From Clostridia bacterium (GTDB taxonomy: Bacteria > Bacillota > Clostridia > Oscillospirales > CAG-272): a stretch of DNA of 64,000 bases. Below are positions 8,369-16,548 of this stretch, piece after piece; position 1 is the stretch's first letter, and the number at the start of each line of letters is the position of its first letter. Both the position numbers and the translations under genes were made by a program. The notes beneath the pieces were generated by a model, which saw only the letters and a program-made list of their open reading frames with translations, did no database searches and was not told where the DNA came from. Location of the stretch: the NCBI GenBank assembly GCA_017540175.1, contig JAFYBN010000054.1, positions 1 through 64,000 of the forward strand, written 5' to 3'.

Positions 8369-8539
8369 CGGGAGGTTTTGCTCCGGTTTTTATCCGGGTT
8401 TCGTCTGAATTCCGATCCCGGCGCAACATTTCCCGCGGCCGGCGTGTATAGAAAGCAGCAGCGACCAGTCAAACCCGGGCACAGCGGTTCGGCGCGGCCG
8501 ACCGCGCGGCGCGGGAAGATGCGGAAAGAATCTGTTTCC

Positions 8540-9535
8540 ATGACAAAAATCAGAATTCTCCGGTTTTTATGCGCAGCCATAGCCCTCCTTATGATCGCGG
8601 GCTGCACGGAACCCATCTCGGACGACTCGGGGGAAGTCCTCCAGGACGAGACGCTCCCGGAAGAAGTCCAGCGGGAAGCGGTTCCGCTGGCGGATTTTTT
8701 CGCCCAGTACCCGCAGGACCCTACGGGAACCTATCAGGCTCCCGCTCTGCTCCATGTGGAATATCACGCCGATAAAGCGAGCGGGATCGAAACCGCCAAG
8801 CTCGACCTCTCCATGGTTTCCAAAGGCGTCGTGACCGTGAAGGCGACCTCGTCGAAACGGCTGAAATTCGTCATCGCGGTAAACGAAAACAATTACTACT
8901 ACAACATCAAGAACGACGGCACGCCCTCCGTGTTCCCCCTCACGTCCGGAAGCGCGACTTACAAATTCAGGGTGATGGAGAATACCACGGGCACCAAGTA
9001 CAGGGAGATGTACTCCACGACCAAAGAGGTAAAGCTGGACGATCAGTTCGCTCCCTTTGTGCGCAACAGCGACTACGTCCCCTTCTCGAAGGATTCCGAA
9101 TGCGTGAAAAAGGCGGCGGAGCTGGCCGCGCAGACGTCCGACGCCGTCGGTGCGGTCTCGAAGATCTATGAATACATGACCGCAAACATCACCTACGACT
9201 ACGTCAAGGCGAACACGGTGCAGTCCGGCTATATGTCGGATCCGGATGCCACCCTGAAGACCAAAACGGGCATCTGTTTCGACTACGCCGCGCTGACGGC
9301 CGCCATGCTCCGCTCCCTGGGAATCCCCACCAAGATGGTCTTCGGGTACGTCGATCCCGGCAACGCGTATCACGCGTGGAACATGTTCTACACCGCTGAA
9401 ACGGGCTGGGTGACGGTGTCCTTCCAGGCTCCGAAAGACGAATGGAGCCGTCTGGATCTGACCTTCTGCGCCGGAGGGATCGACCCGGCCTACATCGGGA
9501 ACGGCACGCACTACTCCGACGTGTATTATTACTGA
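8540..9535 (+). CDS. Transglutaminase-like lipoprotein
   Basis: A 331-residue secreted lipoprotein with signal peptide 1-21 and lipobox Cys22 (MIAGC). Residues about 195-300 form a transglutaminase/protease-like domain with Cys247 in 'KTGICFDYAALTAAML' and His278 in 'YHAWN'. The third triad residue is normally Asp in a 'W..VDPT' segment; here the aligned place reads 'WVTVSFQAP', so Ser294 replaces Asp. Activity may be altered or lost. The central part is beta-rich and unassigned. Longer in-frame starts exist, but only the ATG at 8540 gives a proper signal peptide. It lies in the pilus-like operon, 23 bases before the GspF-like gene, so a role at the cell surface is likely. Confidence 0.85.
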   Translation: MTKIRILRFLCAAIALLMIAGCTEPISDDSGEVLQDETLPEEVQREAVPLADFFAQYPQDPTGTYQAPALLHVEYHADKASGIETAKLDLSMVSKGVVTVKATSSKRLKFVIAVNENNYYYNIKNDGTPSVFPLTSGSATYKFRVMENTTGTKYREMYSTTKEVKLDDQFAPFVRNSDYVPFSKDSECVKKAAELAAQTSDAVGAVSKIYEYMTANITYDYVKANTVQSGYMSDPDATLKTKTGICFDYAALTAAMLRSLGIPTKMVFGYVDPGNAYHAWNMFYTAETGWVTVSFQAPKDEWSRLDLTFCAGGIDPAYIGNGTHYSDVYYY

Positions 9536-9558
9536 GAAACTGAGAACAGGAAGCCGAT

Positions 9559-10605
9559 ATGAGCAAAAAGATACTTGATCCTCTCGGCGTGAGCGCGTTC
9601 TGCGAGAGCATGGCGATGATGGTTCAGTCCGGCATCCAGACCGACGAAGCGATTTCCCTTCTGCAGGGCAGCCGCGATTCGGCCTCCGGTCCGATGGAAA
9701 CCGCGCTCCGTGAAATGAAGCAGTCCGTGGACGAAGGGGAGAGCCTCTCCGCGGCCATGGAAAAGAGCGGCGTTTTCCCGGACTACGCCGTGAAGATGAT
9801 CCGGGTCGGCGAGCTTTCCGGACATCTCGAGAACATCCTCTTCCGTCTCGCCCGCTACTACACGGACCAGAAGACTGTCGCGGACAAGCTGCGAAACGCC
9901 GTGACCTATCCGGCCGTCATGCTGATTCTGATCATTGTCGTTCTGACGGTCATGCTGACGACGGTCCTGCCGTCGTTCAAGGAAGTGTACGAGGCGATGA
10001 GCGGAAGCCTCGCCGCCTCGTCCTACCGGTACATCGGGTGGGCGAACGTCCTCTGCTGGATCGCGCTGGGCGTGATGATCGTACTTGCGCTCGCGCTCCT
10101 CGGCGGTCTTGTGCTGTGGAAAACCGGACACCGTGGACCGGTGGAAGCCGTTCTCCGGAGGATCCCGATCACCGCGAGAATTCTTGAATCGATGGGTCTG
10201 TTCCGCTTTACCGGAGCGCTCGGGACCTTTCTCGCGTCCGGCAGGCTTCAGGACGAAGCCGTTCTCGATTCCATCCCCATGACGGACTGCGCGCCCGTGG
10301 AGGAAAAGCTGAAAAAGGTCGTCCGTTCGATGGAAGAGGGTCACGGCATTTCCCAAGCCTCCTGCGACGCCGACCTGTTTGAGCCCCTTTACGGAAGGAT
10401 GCTTCTTGCGGGCGAACGGAGCGGCAATCTCGAGGGCGTGCTGGGACGGCTGACGGAACATCTCGGGCAGAACTGCTCGGAGCTGGTGGACCGGCTGGTG
10501 AGCGTGGTCGATCCGATCCTTTCCGGCGTTCTGATGGCGACGGTGGGTCTGTCCCTGCTCAGCGTCATGCTTCCGCTGATCGGCATGATGAGCTCGGTCG
10601 GCTGA
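9559..10605 (+). CDS. Type II secretion/type IV pilus inner-membrane protein (GspF/PilC family)
   Basis: A 348-residue polytopic protein with two T2SSF domains, about residues 10-130 and 210-335, and membrane segments near 113-135, 155-188 and 318-342. Typical family features are 'SGELSGHLENILFRLARYY' in the first domain and 'AGERSGNLEGVLGRLTEHL' in the second. It would form the platform in the membrane on which pilin-like subunits are assembled and which the ATPase drives. It sits between the transglutaminase-like lipoprotein and the small pilin-like genes. Confidence 0.92.
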   Translation: MSKKILDPLGVSAFCESMAMMVQSGIQTDEAISLLQGSRDSASGPMETALREMKQSVDEGESLSAAMEKSGVFPDYAVKMIRVGELSGHLENILFRLARYYTDQKTVADKLRNAVTYPAVMLILIIVVLTVMLTTVLPSFKEVYEAMSGSLAASSYRYIGWANVLCWIALGVMIVLALALLGGLVLWKTGHRGPVEAVLRRIPITARILESMGLFRFTGALGTFLASGRLQDEAVLDSIPMTDCAPVEEKLKKVVRSMEEGHGISQASCDADLFEPLYGRMLLAGERSGNLEGVLGRLTEHLGQNCSELVDRLVSVVDPILSGVLMATVGLSLLSVMLPLIGMMSSVG

Positions 10606-10618
10606 CGGAGGGTCATCC

Positions 10619-10960
10619 ATGTATTCGGATCGGAAAAAGCGTATTTGGCCATGGTTCGCCATCGCCGCGGCCTTGCTCGTCGCCGTCTTTTTGATCGCCG
10701 GGCAGATCGACCCGCAGCGGAGGGAGATCCGGGAGGAAGGCGCGGTCGCCATCCGCGAGCTGATCGAGCGGACCGCGCGGCAGTGCTACGCCGTGGAGGG
10801 CGTCTATCCTCCGAATCTGGCCTATCTCGAAGATCATTACGGCATCGAAATCAACAAAAAGGACTATTTCGTCAACTACGAAGCCTTCGCGTCGAACTTT
10901 CCGCCGAGCGTGCTCATAACGCCGAAGGGATCCACGCGGGCGTCGGAGATCTTGCCGTGA
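10619..10960 (+). CDS. Small pilin-like membrane protein
   Basis: A 113-residue protein with one N-terminal membrane helix (about 10-30) after a short basic segment, then an extracellular helix and a small globular end. 'CYAVEGVYPPNLAYLEDHYG' resembles the region of minor pseudopilins that carries G-x-Y-P. There is no classical prepilin cleavage site (G/A before F-x-x-x-E). The pilin-like role is inferred from shape and from its place 13 bases after the GspF-like gene. Confidence 0.65.
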   Translation: MYSDRKKRIWPWFAIAAALLVAVFLIAGQIDPQRREIREEGAVAIRELIERTARQCYAVEGVYPPNLAYLEDHYGIEINKKDYFVNYEAFASNFPPSVLITPKGSTRASEILP

Positions 10961-10985
10961 GGAAATACAAAGGGAGGGTATGCCG

Positions 10986-11459
10986 ATGAAGCGGACGGAG
11001 CATTCGCCCCTCGGCTGGTATACTGTCGGGATCGCCGCGCTGTTTCTGGCGGGCTTTTTCCTTCTCGTGCTGTTCGGCTCGCTGACCTACCGGAACACGG
11101 TCCGCAGTCAGAGCCGCAATTATGACGCGCGCAGTCTGACCGCCTATCTGACCACGTCGGTCCGCGCGAACGATTCGGAAAACTCGGTTTCGGTTTACGA
11201 TTCCCCGTACGGTACGGTGCTTTCCGTGGCGGACGGGGATTCCGGTTTTGCTTTTCGGATCTACCGATACGGCGGCAGTCTGGTGGAGGATTACGATCGG
11301 ACCGATGCGGATCTCATGCCGGATTCCGCTGAAATCATCGGGAACACGGAGGTCTTTTCGGTCGAAGTGCCCTCAGACGGTCTTTTATCCGTGCGCACCG
11401 ACGCGGGACGCGCTTTGATCGCCGTGCGGTCCCTGTGCGAAGGAGGGGCGGGAAAGTGA
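10986..11459 (+). CDS. Membrane-anchored pilus-operon protein, possibly DUF4860
   Basis: A 157-residue protein with one membrane helix (about 12-35) followed by an extracellular beta-rich domain containing 'SLTAYLTTSVRAND' and 'GTVLSVADGDSGFAFRIYRY'. This looks like the DUF4860 family found beside PilT/GspF genes in Clostridia; I recall the family but cannot search. An ATG at 10980 is also in frame, but the AGGGAGGG ribosome site is correctly spaced for the one at 10986. Its stop overlaps the next gene's GTG start (GTGA), so the two are translationally coupled. Confidence 0.7.
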   Translation: MKRTEHSPLGWYTVGIAALFLAGFFLLVLFGSLTYRNTVRSQSRNYDARSLTAYLTTSVRANDSENSVSVYDSPYGTVLSVADGDSGFAFRIYRYGGSLVEDYDRTDADLMPDSAEIIGNTEVFSVEVPSDGLLSVRTDAGRALIAVRSLCEGGAGK

Positions 11460-11893
11460 AAAAGCACATCACCCCCTTCTACATTGAAACGCTGGTTCTC
11501 GTGCTGGTCTTCGTCGCCGTGATCCTCACCCTCACGCAGGTGTTCGGAATGGCGAAGAAGCAGAGCGAGGAGGCAAAGTTGCTGACGGCGGCGGTCACGC
11601 TCGCGCAGAACGCGGCGGAGGCCTTTTCGGTTTCGGAGAACGACGAAAAACTCCTTGCCCTGCTCGACGAGGGCGGGAACGCGAACCTGAACTCGGCGGA
11701 CGGAGCCGTCGAAGCGTTTTACGGCGCGGACATGAAGCCGGACCGCGGCGGCGTGCTGCGGGTCCGCGTCGAGAGGAACGCCGTGAGCCCCTTCTTTTCC
11801 GAAGGCGCGATCCGCGTGTTCCGCGCGGACACGGGCGGGGAGATCTACTCCGTCGAAACCGCCGCGACCTATGCTGAGGAGGAAGGATCATGA
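11456..11893 (+). CDS. Pilin-like single-pass protein
   Basis: A 145-residue protein starting at GTG, with GGAGG 8 bases upstream; the GTG overlaps the preceding stop codon. A short N-terminus leads into a long hydrophobic helix with an early Glu ('FYIETLVLVLVFVAVIL'), as in type IV pilin and pseudopilin N-termini where a Glu sits near the start of the helix. The rest is a small extracellular domain with an amphipathic helix ('LAQNAAEAF'). No clear prepilin peptidase site is visible. Its stop overlaps the next start (ATGA). Confidence 0.65.
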   Translation: MKKHITPFYIETLVLVLVFVAVILTLTQVFGMAKKQSEEAKLLTAAVTLAQNAAEAFSVSENDEKLLALLDEGGNANLNSADGAVEAFYGADMKPDRGGVLRVRVERNAVSPFFSEGAIRVFRADTGGEIYSVETAATYAEEEGS

Positions 11894-12291
11894 AGGACGT
11901 ACCCGTCAGGCTCGGGCCGCTCGCTCTTTTGCTGGCCGTCATCAGCATCTGCATGACCGTGCTCGGCATTCTGACCTGCGTGACGGCGCGGGCAGACAAG
12001 AATCTCTCGGACAAATACGCCGCGACGGTTCGGGCGCGCTGTTCGCTCGAAAAAACCGCTCAGGAATGGGTGAGCGGATTCCCTGCGTCCGCCTCCGCGA
12101 CGGAGGAGGACGGCGTTTACAGACGTGATTTCGCAGACGGCGAGGGGATGATCCTGCACGCGGGCGTGAGGATCGGGCAAAACGGCCGCCCGGTCGTCGT
12201 CGAATGGCGCATCGAGCGCGAATGGACGGAGGACACCTCCATCGGAAAACTGTGGGACGGCAAGCCCCTGACAGACGGGAGAAAATCATGA
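11890..12291 (+). CDS. Small membrane protein of the pilus-like operon
   Basis: A 133-residue protein with a membrane helix at about 10-32, then a soluble domain of about 95 residues with a 'YRRDFADGEGMILHAGVRI' strand region. It has ATGA overlaps with the genes on both sides, so production is coupled to them. No family recognised; a minor subunit or assembly factor is plausible. Confidence 0.65.
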   Translation: MKDVPVRLGPLALLLAVISICMTVLGILTCVTARADKNLSDKYAATVRARCSLEKTAQEWVSGFPASASATEEDGVYRRDFADGEGMILHAGVRIGQNGRPVVVEWRIEREWTEDTSIGKLWDGKPLTDGRKS

Positions 12292-13346
12292 ATATCGAAG
12301 AAATCCTGAGCATAGCCATTGACAAGGACGCCGCCGACGTATTCCTCGTGGCGGGCATTCCGGTCACGTACAAATGCAGCGGGCGTCAGGTCCGCGCCGG
12401 GGACGGGATCCTCATGCCGGAGCGCCTGAACGAGCTGATCCGCGAGATCTACACGATCAGCCGCCGGGATCCCCGGAACTTCGAGCGCGAGATCGACGAC
12501 GACTTCTCCTTCTCCGTTCCGAAGCTCGGACGGTTCCGCGTCAACGTCTTCCGCCAGCGCGGATCGGCCGCGGCGGTCGTGCGGGTCATCCGCTTCGGCC
12601 TGCCGGACCCCGTAAAGCTCGGCATTCCGGAAAGCGTTCTGTCCCTCGCGGACGTAAAGAAGGGGCTCGTCCTCATCACGGGCGCGGCGGGGACGGGCAA
12701 ATCCACCACGCTGGCCTGCATCATCGACCGGATCAACAACGCCCGGGACGGTCATATCATCACGATCGAAGACCCCATCGAATACATCCACCGGCACGGC
12801 CGCTCGATCGTCACCCAGCGGGAGATCTCCATCGACACGCCGTCCTATCTCGACTCCCTCCGCTCCGCCCTGCGCGAGGCCCCGGACGTGATCCTGCTCG
12901 GCGAGATGCGGGACTATGACACCGTCTCGGCGGCGATCACGGCCGCGGAAACGGGCGTCCTGCTCTTCTCGACCCTGCACACGGCGAGCGTATCCAACAC
13001 CATCAACCGGATCGTCGACGTGTATCCCAGCGATCAGCAGCAGCAGGTCAAGATCCAGCTCTCGCAGATTTTGAAGGGCGTCGTGTGTCAGCAGCTTGTG
13101 CCGACGAAGAGCGGCGGGCAGACGGCGGTGTTCGAGATCATGAAGACAAATACGGCGATCCAGAACATGATCCGGGAAGACAAACTGCATCAGATCGAAT
13201 CCGCGATGCAGACCGGCGCGGCGGAAGGCATGTGCACGATGGACGGCAGCCTTTTGAAGCTGTACCGGGACGGGATCATAACAAAGGACGTCGCGCTCGT
13301 CTATTCCGTCCACTACGAAAACATGGTGAAGCGTCTTTCCATGTAA
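12288..13346 (+). CDS. pilT: PilT-family pilus ATPase
   Basis: A 352-residue hexameric motor ATPase of the PilT/VirB11 superfamily. Visible motifs are Walker A 'GAAGTGKST' (about 132-140), an Asp box 'EDPIEYI', Walker B 'VILLGEMRD' (201-209), the His box 'STLHT' (228-232) and 'AIQNMIRE' (290-297), which matches the AIRNLIRE motif of retraction ATPases. The length is that of PilT rather than the longer PilB. No PilB is in this operon, so this may be the only motor of the locus or may pair with genes elsewhere. The start is the ATG overlapping the previous stop (ATGA). Confidence 0.92.
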   Translation: MNIEEILSIAIDKDAADVFLVAGIPVTYKCSGRQVRAGDGILMPERLNELIREIYTISRRDPRNFEREIDDDFSFSVPKLGRFRVNVFRQRGSAAAVVRVIRFGLPDPVKLGIPESVLSLADVKKGLVLITGAAGTGKSTTLACIIDRINNARDGHIITIEDPIEYIHRHGRSIVTQREISIDTPSYLDSLRSALREAPDVILLGEMRDYDTVSAAITAAETGVLLFSTLHTASVSNTINRIVDVYPSDQQQQVKIQLSQILKGVVCQQLVPTKSGGQTAVFEIMKTNTAIQNMIREDKLHQIESAMQTGAAEGMCTMDGSLLKLYRDGIITKDVALVYSVHYENMVKRLSM

Positions 13347-13370
13347 ATCCGGGAAAGGAGTTCTGTTCCG

Positions 13371-14513
13371 ATGGAAGCGGTTCTGTACGCGGAAATTTAC
13401 GCAGTCTGCATCATTGCGGTCGGCGTGCTGCTCTTTTGGACGCGGCGGCACGAAACCCTCTCCACGGAGGAGCTTTGGCTCAAGAGGACGCTGACCGTTT
13501 TCCTCCTCAATTTCACCGCGAATTTCTGCTTCACGCTGGTCAATCGGATCTTCGTATGGGAGGGCGCCGCCCGCCCGCTGTCCTGGCTCTTCAAATCTCT
13601 GTATTTTCTGACGCTGAACGGCGGCGTGTTCGTGTGGTGCGGGTACGCGGCGACCGTCAGCCGGAATAGACAGTCCCGCGCCCGTCCGCCCCGGTATCTG
13701 TGGTGGATCCTTTCGGCGCTCTCTTCCGTTCTGATTCTCGTAAACCTGAAAACGCACTGGCTGTTTGAGATCGACGCGGACCTCGTTTACCGGCGGCATT
13801 TTCTGTTTCAGGGAGAGCTCGCGCTGTTCGTCCTCCTAACGACGGCGTTCAGCATTCCGCTCCTGAAGCACGCGCGGGCGGAAGCGGAACCTGTTCAGCG
13901 CTCCCACCTGATCCTGACCGCCTCCTTCCCCATCTGCATGCTCGTGTCGCTGGCTCTGTCCTTCGCAGGCGAGACGTTCCCGGTGATCTGCGTGTGCGTC
14001 ACGCTGGAGCTGCTCTGTCTCTACATCGGAGCGCTCAATCACCAGGTCTCGATCGACAGCCTGACGCAGGTGAACAACCGTCAGAATCTGTTCGGTTACA
14101 TGAACTACAAGCTGAAAAACCATGAAGAGCCCCTTCATTTCCTGATGATCGACCTGGACGGGTTCAAGCGCATCAATGACACGTGGGGGCACCCGGAGGG
14201 GGACAACGCCCTTGTGACGCTCGCGGGCGTTTTGAAAAAGGCTTGCGGTCCGTTCCGGAAACGTCCGTACATCGCACGGTACGGGGGCGACGAATTCATC
14301 GTCGTGATGGAGGGCTCCGCGGACGACGCGGCGGCTCTGTGCGAGCTGATCCGCAAGACGATGGACGAGGCGAACCGCTCGATCGAAGCCTACGACATTT
14401 CCCTCAGCATCGGGGAGGCCGAATGGCGGGAGGGGATGACGCCCAAGGAAGTCATCTCGGAAGCGGACCGAGAGCTGTACCGCATCAAAAGCAGAAAACG
14501 GGATAAAAGATAG
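13371..14513 (+). CDS. Membrane GGDEF diguanylate cyclase
   Basis: A 380-residue protein with an N-terminal sensor of about six or seven membrane helices (residues 5-222) and a C-terminal GGDEF domain (about 225-380). The active site is intact: 'YGGDEF' at 304-309 and 'DLDGFKRINDTWGH' upstream. The residues just before the active site ('RKRPYIAR') do not form the RxxD inhibitory I-site, so product inhibition at that site is not expected. It makes cyclic di-GMP from GTP. As the last gene of the pilus-like operon it may control pilus activity locally. Confidence 0.93.
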   Translation: MEAVLYAEIYAVCIIAVGVLLFWTRRHETLSTEELWLKRTLTVFLLNFTANFCFTLVNRIFVWEGAARPLSWLFKSLYFLTLNGGVFVWCGYAATVSRNRQSRARPPRYLWWILSALSSVLILVNLKTHWLFEIDADLVYRRHFLFQGELALFVLLTTAFSIPLLKHARAEAEPVQRSHLILTASFPICMLVSLALSFAGETFPVICVCVTLELLCLYIGALNHQVSIDSLTQVNNRQNLFGYMNYKLKNHEEPLHFLMIDLDGFKRINDTWGHPEGDNALVTLAGVLKKACGPFRKRPYIARYGGDEFIVVMEGSADDAAALCELIRKTMDEANRSIEAYDISLSIGEAEWREGMTPKEVISEADRELYRIKSRKRDKR

Positions 14514-14543
14514 GAGCAGGACATCGCGCCTTGCTCCTTTTTT
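14512..14543 (+). terminator. Intrinsic terminator of the pilus-like operon
   Basis: Stem AGGAGCA(G)GG / CCTTGCTCCT with the loop ACATCGCG followed by TTTTTT. It begins at the stop codon of the GGDEF gene. In the opposite direction it is followed by ATCTTTT, so it may also stop transcripts of the convergent signalling island. Confidence 0.85.
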
Positions 14544-14566
14544 GCGTCCCATACGAATCTCAGCCT

Positions 14567-14618
14567 AAAGGGGAAACGCGGCTTCTTGTAAGAAGCCTGG
14601 CAAGAACTTTTATACGAA
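14567..14618 (+). repeat. R2 hairpin repeat, copy b
   Basis: Second copy of the element at 6074-6127, with stem GGCTTCTT / AAGAAGCC at 14580-14587 and 14590-14597. It follows the operon terminator by 24 bases. The loop is two bases shorter than in copy a, but the stem is unchanged. Confidence 0.75.
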
Positions 14619-14675
14619 CGGATCGCACGCATCTGTGCGAACCCCGGTCGATCGGTCGCCCTGGTGGACAAAAGG

Positions 14676-16508
14676 TCATGCCTCCGTCAGCCGGGCAAAA
14701 ATCTCTTCGTAATACGCTCGGCCGTCGCCCATAAGGATCCGGTTCAGCTCGGCGCGCAGTTCTCCGTCCTCCAGATAGGACAAAACCGGCGGAGAAAAGC
14801 GCGCTCTTTCTTTTCCGGTCATTCGCTGAAGCCGTTCTTCGACGGACATGCAGAGGGATTCGCCGTCCGGGCCTGTGGCCGTGCGTTCGGTCAGCCATTC
14901 CGCCACCGCCGCCGCGTCCGTGAGTTTCCGGAACGGGGAGCGGAGGCGTTCGTACCCGGAGGGATCTTCCTCGGACTCCGCGTAGCTGCTGTGGTGACCG
15001 CGCGCGATATCGGCATAGATTGCCGTGGAGCGCCGCCGCGCGAGATCGTCTCCGCCGGAAACCGTATGCAGCCGGATGCGCCGCGCTTCTTCTTCGAGAA
15101 GGGGGCGTGTGTGCTTCAGGCGTTCCACGTTCATCTTGAAGAGGCCGAAATCGTGGTAGAGCCCGCAGTCCCGCGCGAGCTTCACAAGCTCTTTTTCCTT
15201 ATCCGCGGGATCGTCAAGGGCGGAGAGGACGGGTATATCGTCGAAGAAGGCGGGGTCCTGCCGAAGGATCGCGAGGCACAGGGCCGCGATCAGATCTCCG
15301 ACCGTACGGGAATGAACGTACAGATCGCCCGCGTATCGGGCCATCAGAAGCTCCGTGACCTCCCGGTAGGTGATCAGCCCTTCCGCCTCGTAAAAATCCG
15401 AACAGACCTTGATGAGCGTGTAGACAAACGAATCGTCGAACCGCTCGGGCGGGAAGCTTCTCAGAGTCTCCATCATTTTCCGGTACGCCTTGTCGAGGAA
15501 CCGGATCCGGCTGTCGTCTCCCGCCAGCGACGGATTCTTTTCGAGGATATTGCCGTATTCGACCGCCAGCTCCACGTTGCCGTAGAGTCCCGCCATATCG
15601 TACTGATCCGCGGGGGTGGAGGATATCAGGCGCTGCAGCCGATCCACCGTCTCCTCCAGCGTGACGTATCCGCAGCTGTATTCCATGTCGTAATACGGCC
15701 AAAGCCACCGCACACTGGGATTTTCCGCCGCTTCCTCCGCCCGGAACACCTCATAGCAGGAGTCCAGCACCGCGGCGATCTCCTCCTTCGTCAGGGAGAC
15801 GGTTTTCAGGGCGGAGCGGTTGGTGCTCATCTGCTGGTGAGTTTTGCGGATAAACAGATCCCACGGCAAACCGGGCGCGTTCCGGCGGTATTCTTCGTCC
15901 CGCAGGATCTCGAGCGTCCGCATGCTGATGTCGACCCGCTTCTTCCGGTTCTGCGTGCAGAGCGTGATGTTGGCGAGACAGCGGATCACGTATCCCCGCG
16001 CCGCCTCGTCCCCCAGCTCGCCGAAATAACGGAGATAGGATGCGGCTTCGGTGAACACCATTTCGTTGTAAAACCGGAAGCCGTCGGTCTGGGCACACTC
16101 CACGCCCGTCACGGTCCGGTTCAGATAGTATAACCCCATACCGAGCTTGTACAGCTCCCGGATGACGCCGTCGCGGTCCTTCCGGACGCGGCACAGGCTG
16201 AGGAGCGCGTCGTGGATCGTCACGTAAACGCCGCAGTCCAGATTGGTTCTCCAGTCCATCAGCTTCTCGGCGAACTCCTCCAGATCGCGGATGACCTCCG
16301 GTCCCGCCTCGTGAAGGGTATCGAGGGTCGGATAAAGGTGCTCGGACAGCAGAACGGCGTTTTCCTCCGCAAGGGCGCGCATCCGGCCGCCGCTCCGCAG
16401 CCGCTCGGCGTACCACTCCCGAAACCCGTCCGAGCGCGACGCGGCGAACTGCCAGATCGAGGCGATTTCCACGACGTTTCGGATATACTGCTCCTGATAC
16501 GGCAGCAT
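14676..16508 (-). CDS. Diverged HD-GYP-like protein, possible cyclic-di-GMP phosphodiesterase
   Basis: A 610-residue cytoplasmic protein with no membrane helix. Residues 1-380 are helical and unassigned. Residues about 380-545 line up by motif order with HD-GYP domains: His399 ('YVHSRTVG'), His452-Asp453 ('YHDFGLF'), His481 after 'EEEARRIRLH', His505-His506 ('ARGHHSSY') and 'SGYERL' at 517-522 in the place of SGYP. The last metal-ligand Asp may be Glu ('AVAEW'). The alignment was made by eye and the family match needs a profile search. It is the last gene of the island with hybrid kinases and an EAL protein, which fits a cyclic-di-GMP role. An HD domain with another substrate is possible. Confidence 0.6.
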   Translation of the reverse strand: MLPYQEQYIRNVVEIASIWQFAASRSDGFREWYAERLRSGGRMRALAEENAVLLSEHLYPTLDTLHEAGPEVIRDLEEFAEKLMDWRTNLDCGVYVTIHDALLSLCRVRKDRDGVIRELYKLGMGLYYLNRTVTGVECAQTDGFRFYNEMVFTEAASYLRYFGELGDEAARGYVIRCLANITLCTQNRKKRVDISMRTLEILRDEEYRRNAPGLPWDLFIRKTHQQMSTNRSALKTVSLTKEEIAAVLDSCYEVFRAEEAAENPSVRWLWPYYDMEYSCGYVTLEETVDRLQRLISSTPADQYDMAGLYGNVELAVEYGNILEKNPSLAGDDSRIRFLDKAYRKMMETLRSFPPERFDDSFVYTLIKVCSDFYEAEGLITYREVTELLMARYAGDLYVHSRTVGDLIAALCLAILRQDPAFFDDIPVLSALDDPADKEKELVKLARDCGLYHDFGLFKMNVERLKHTRPLLEEEARRIRLHTVSGGDDLARRRSTAIYADIARGHHSSYAESEEDPSGYERLRSPFRKLTDAAAVAEWLTERTATGPDGESLCMSVEERLQRMTGKERARFSPPVLSYLEDGELRAELNRILMGDGRAYYEEIFARLTEA

Positions 16509-16548
16509 GATTCTTTTTCCCCTCCTTCTCTCGCCGAAATCGTACCGT

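Noticed and set aside
12117-13799. A 560-codon minus-strand frame opposite pilT and the GGDEF gene
   Set aside because: Composition is that of an antisense shadow and the plus-strand genes are certain.
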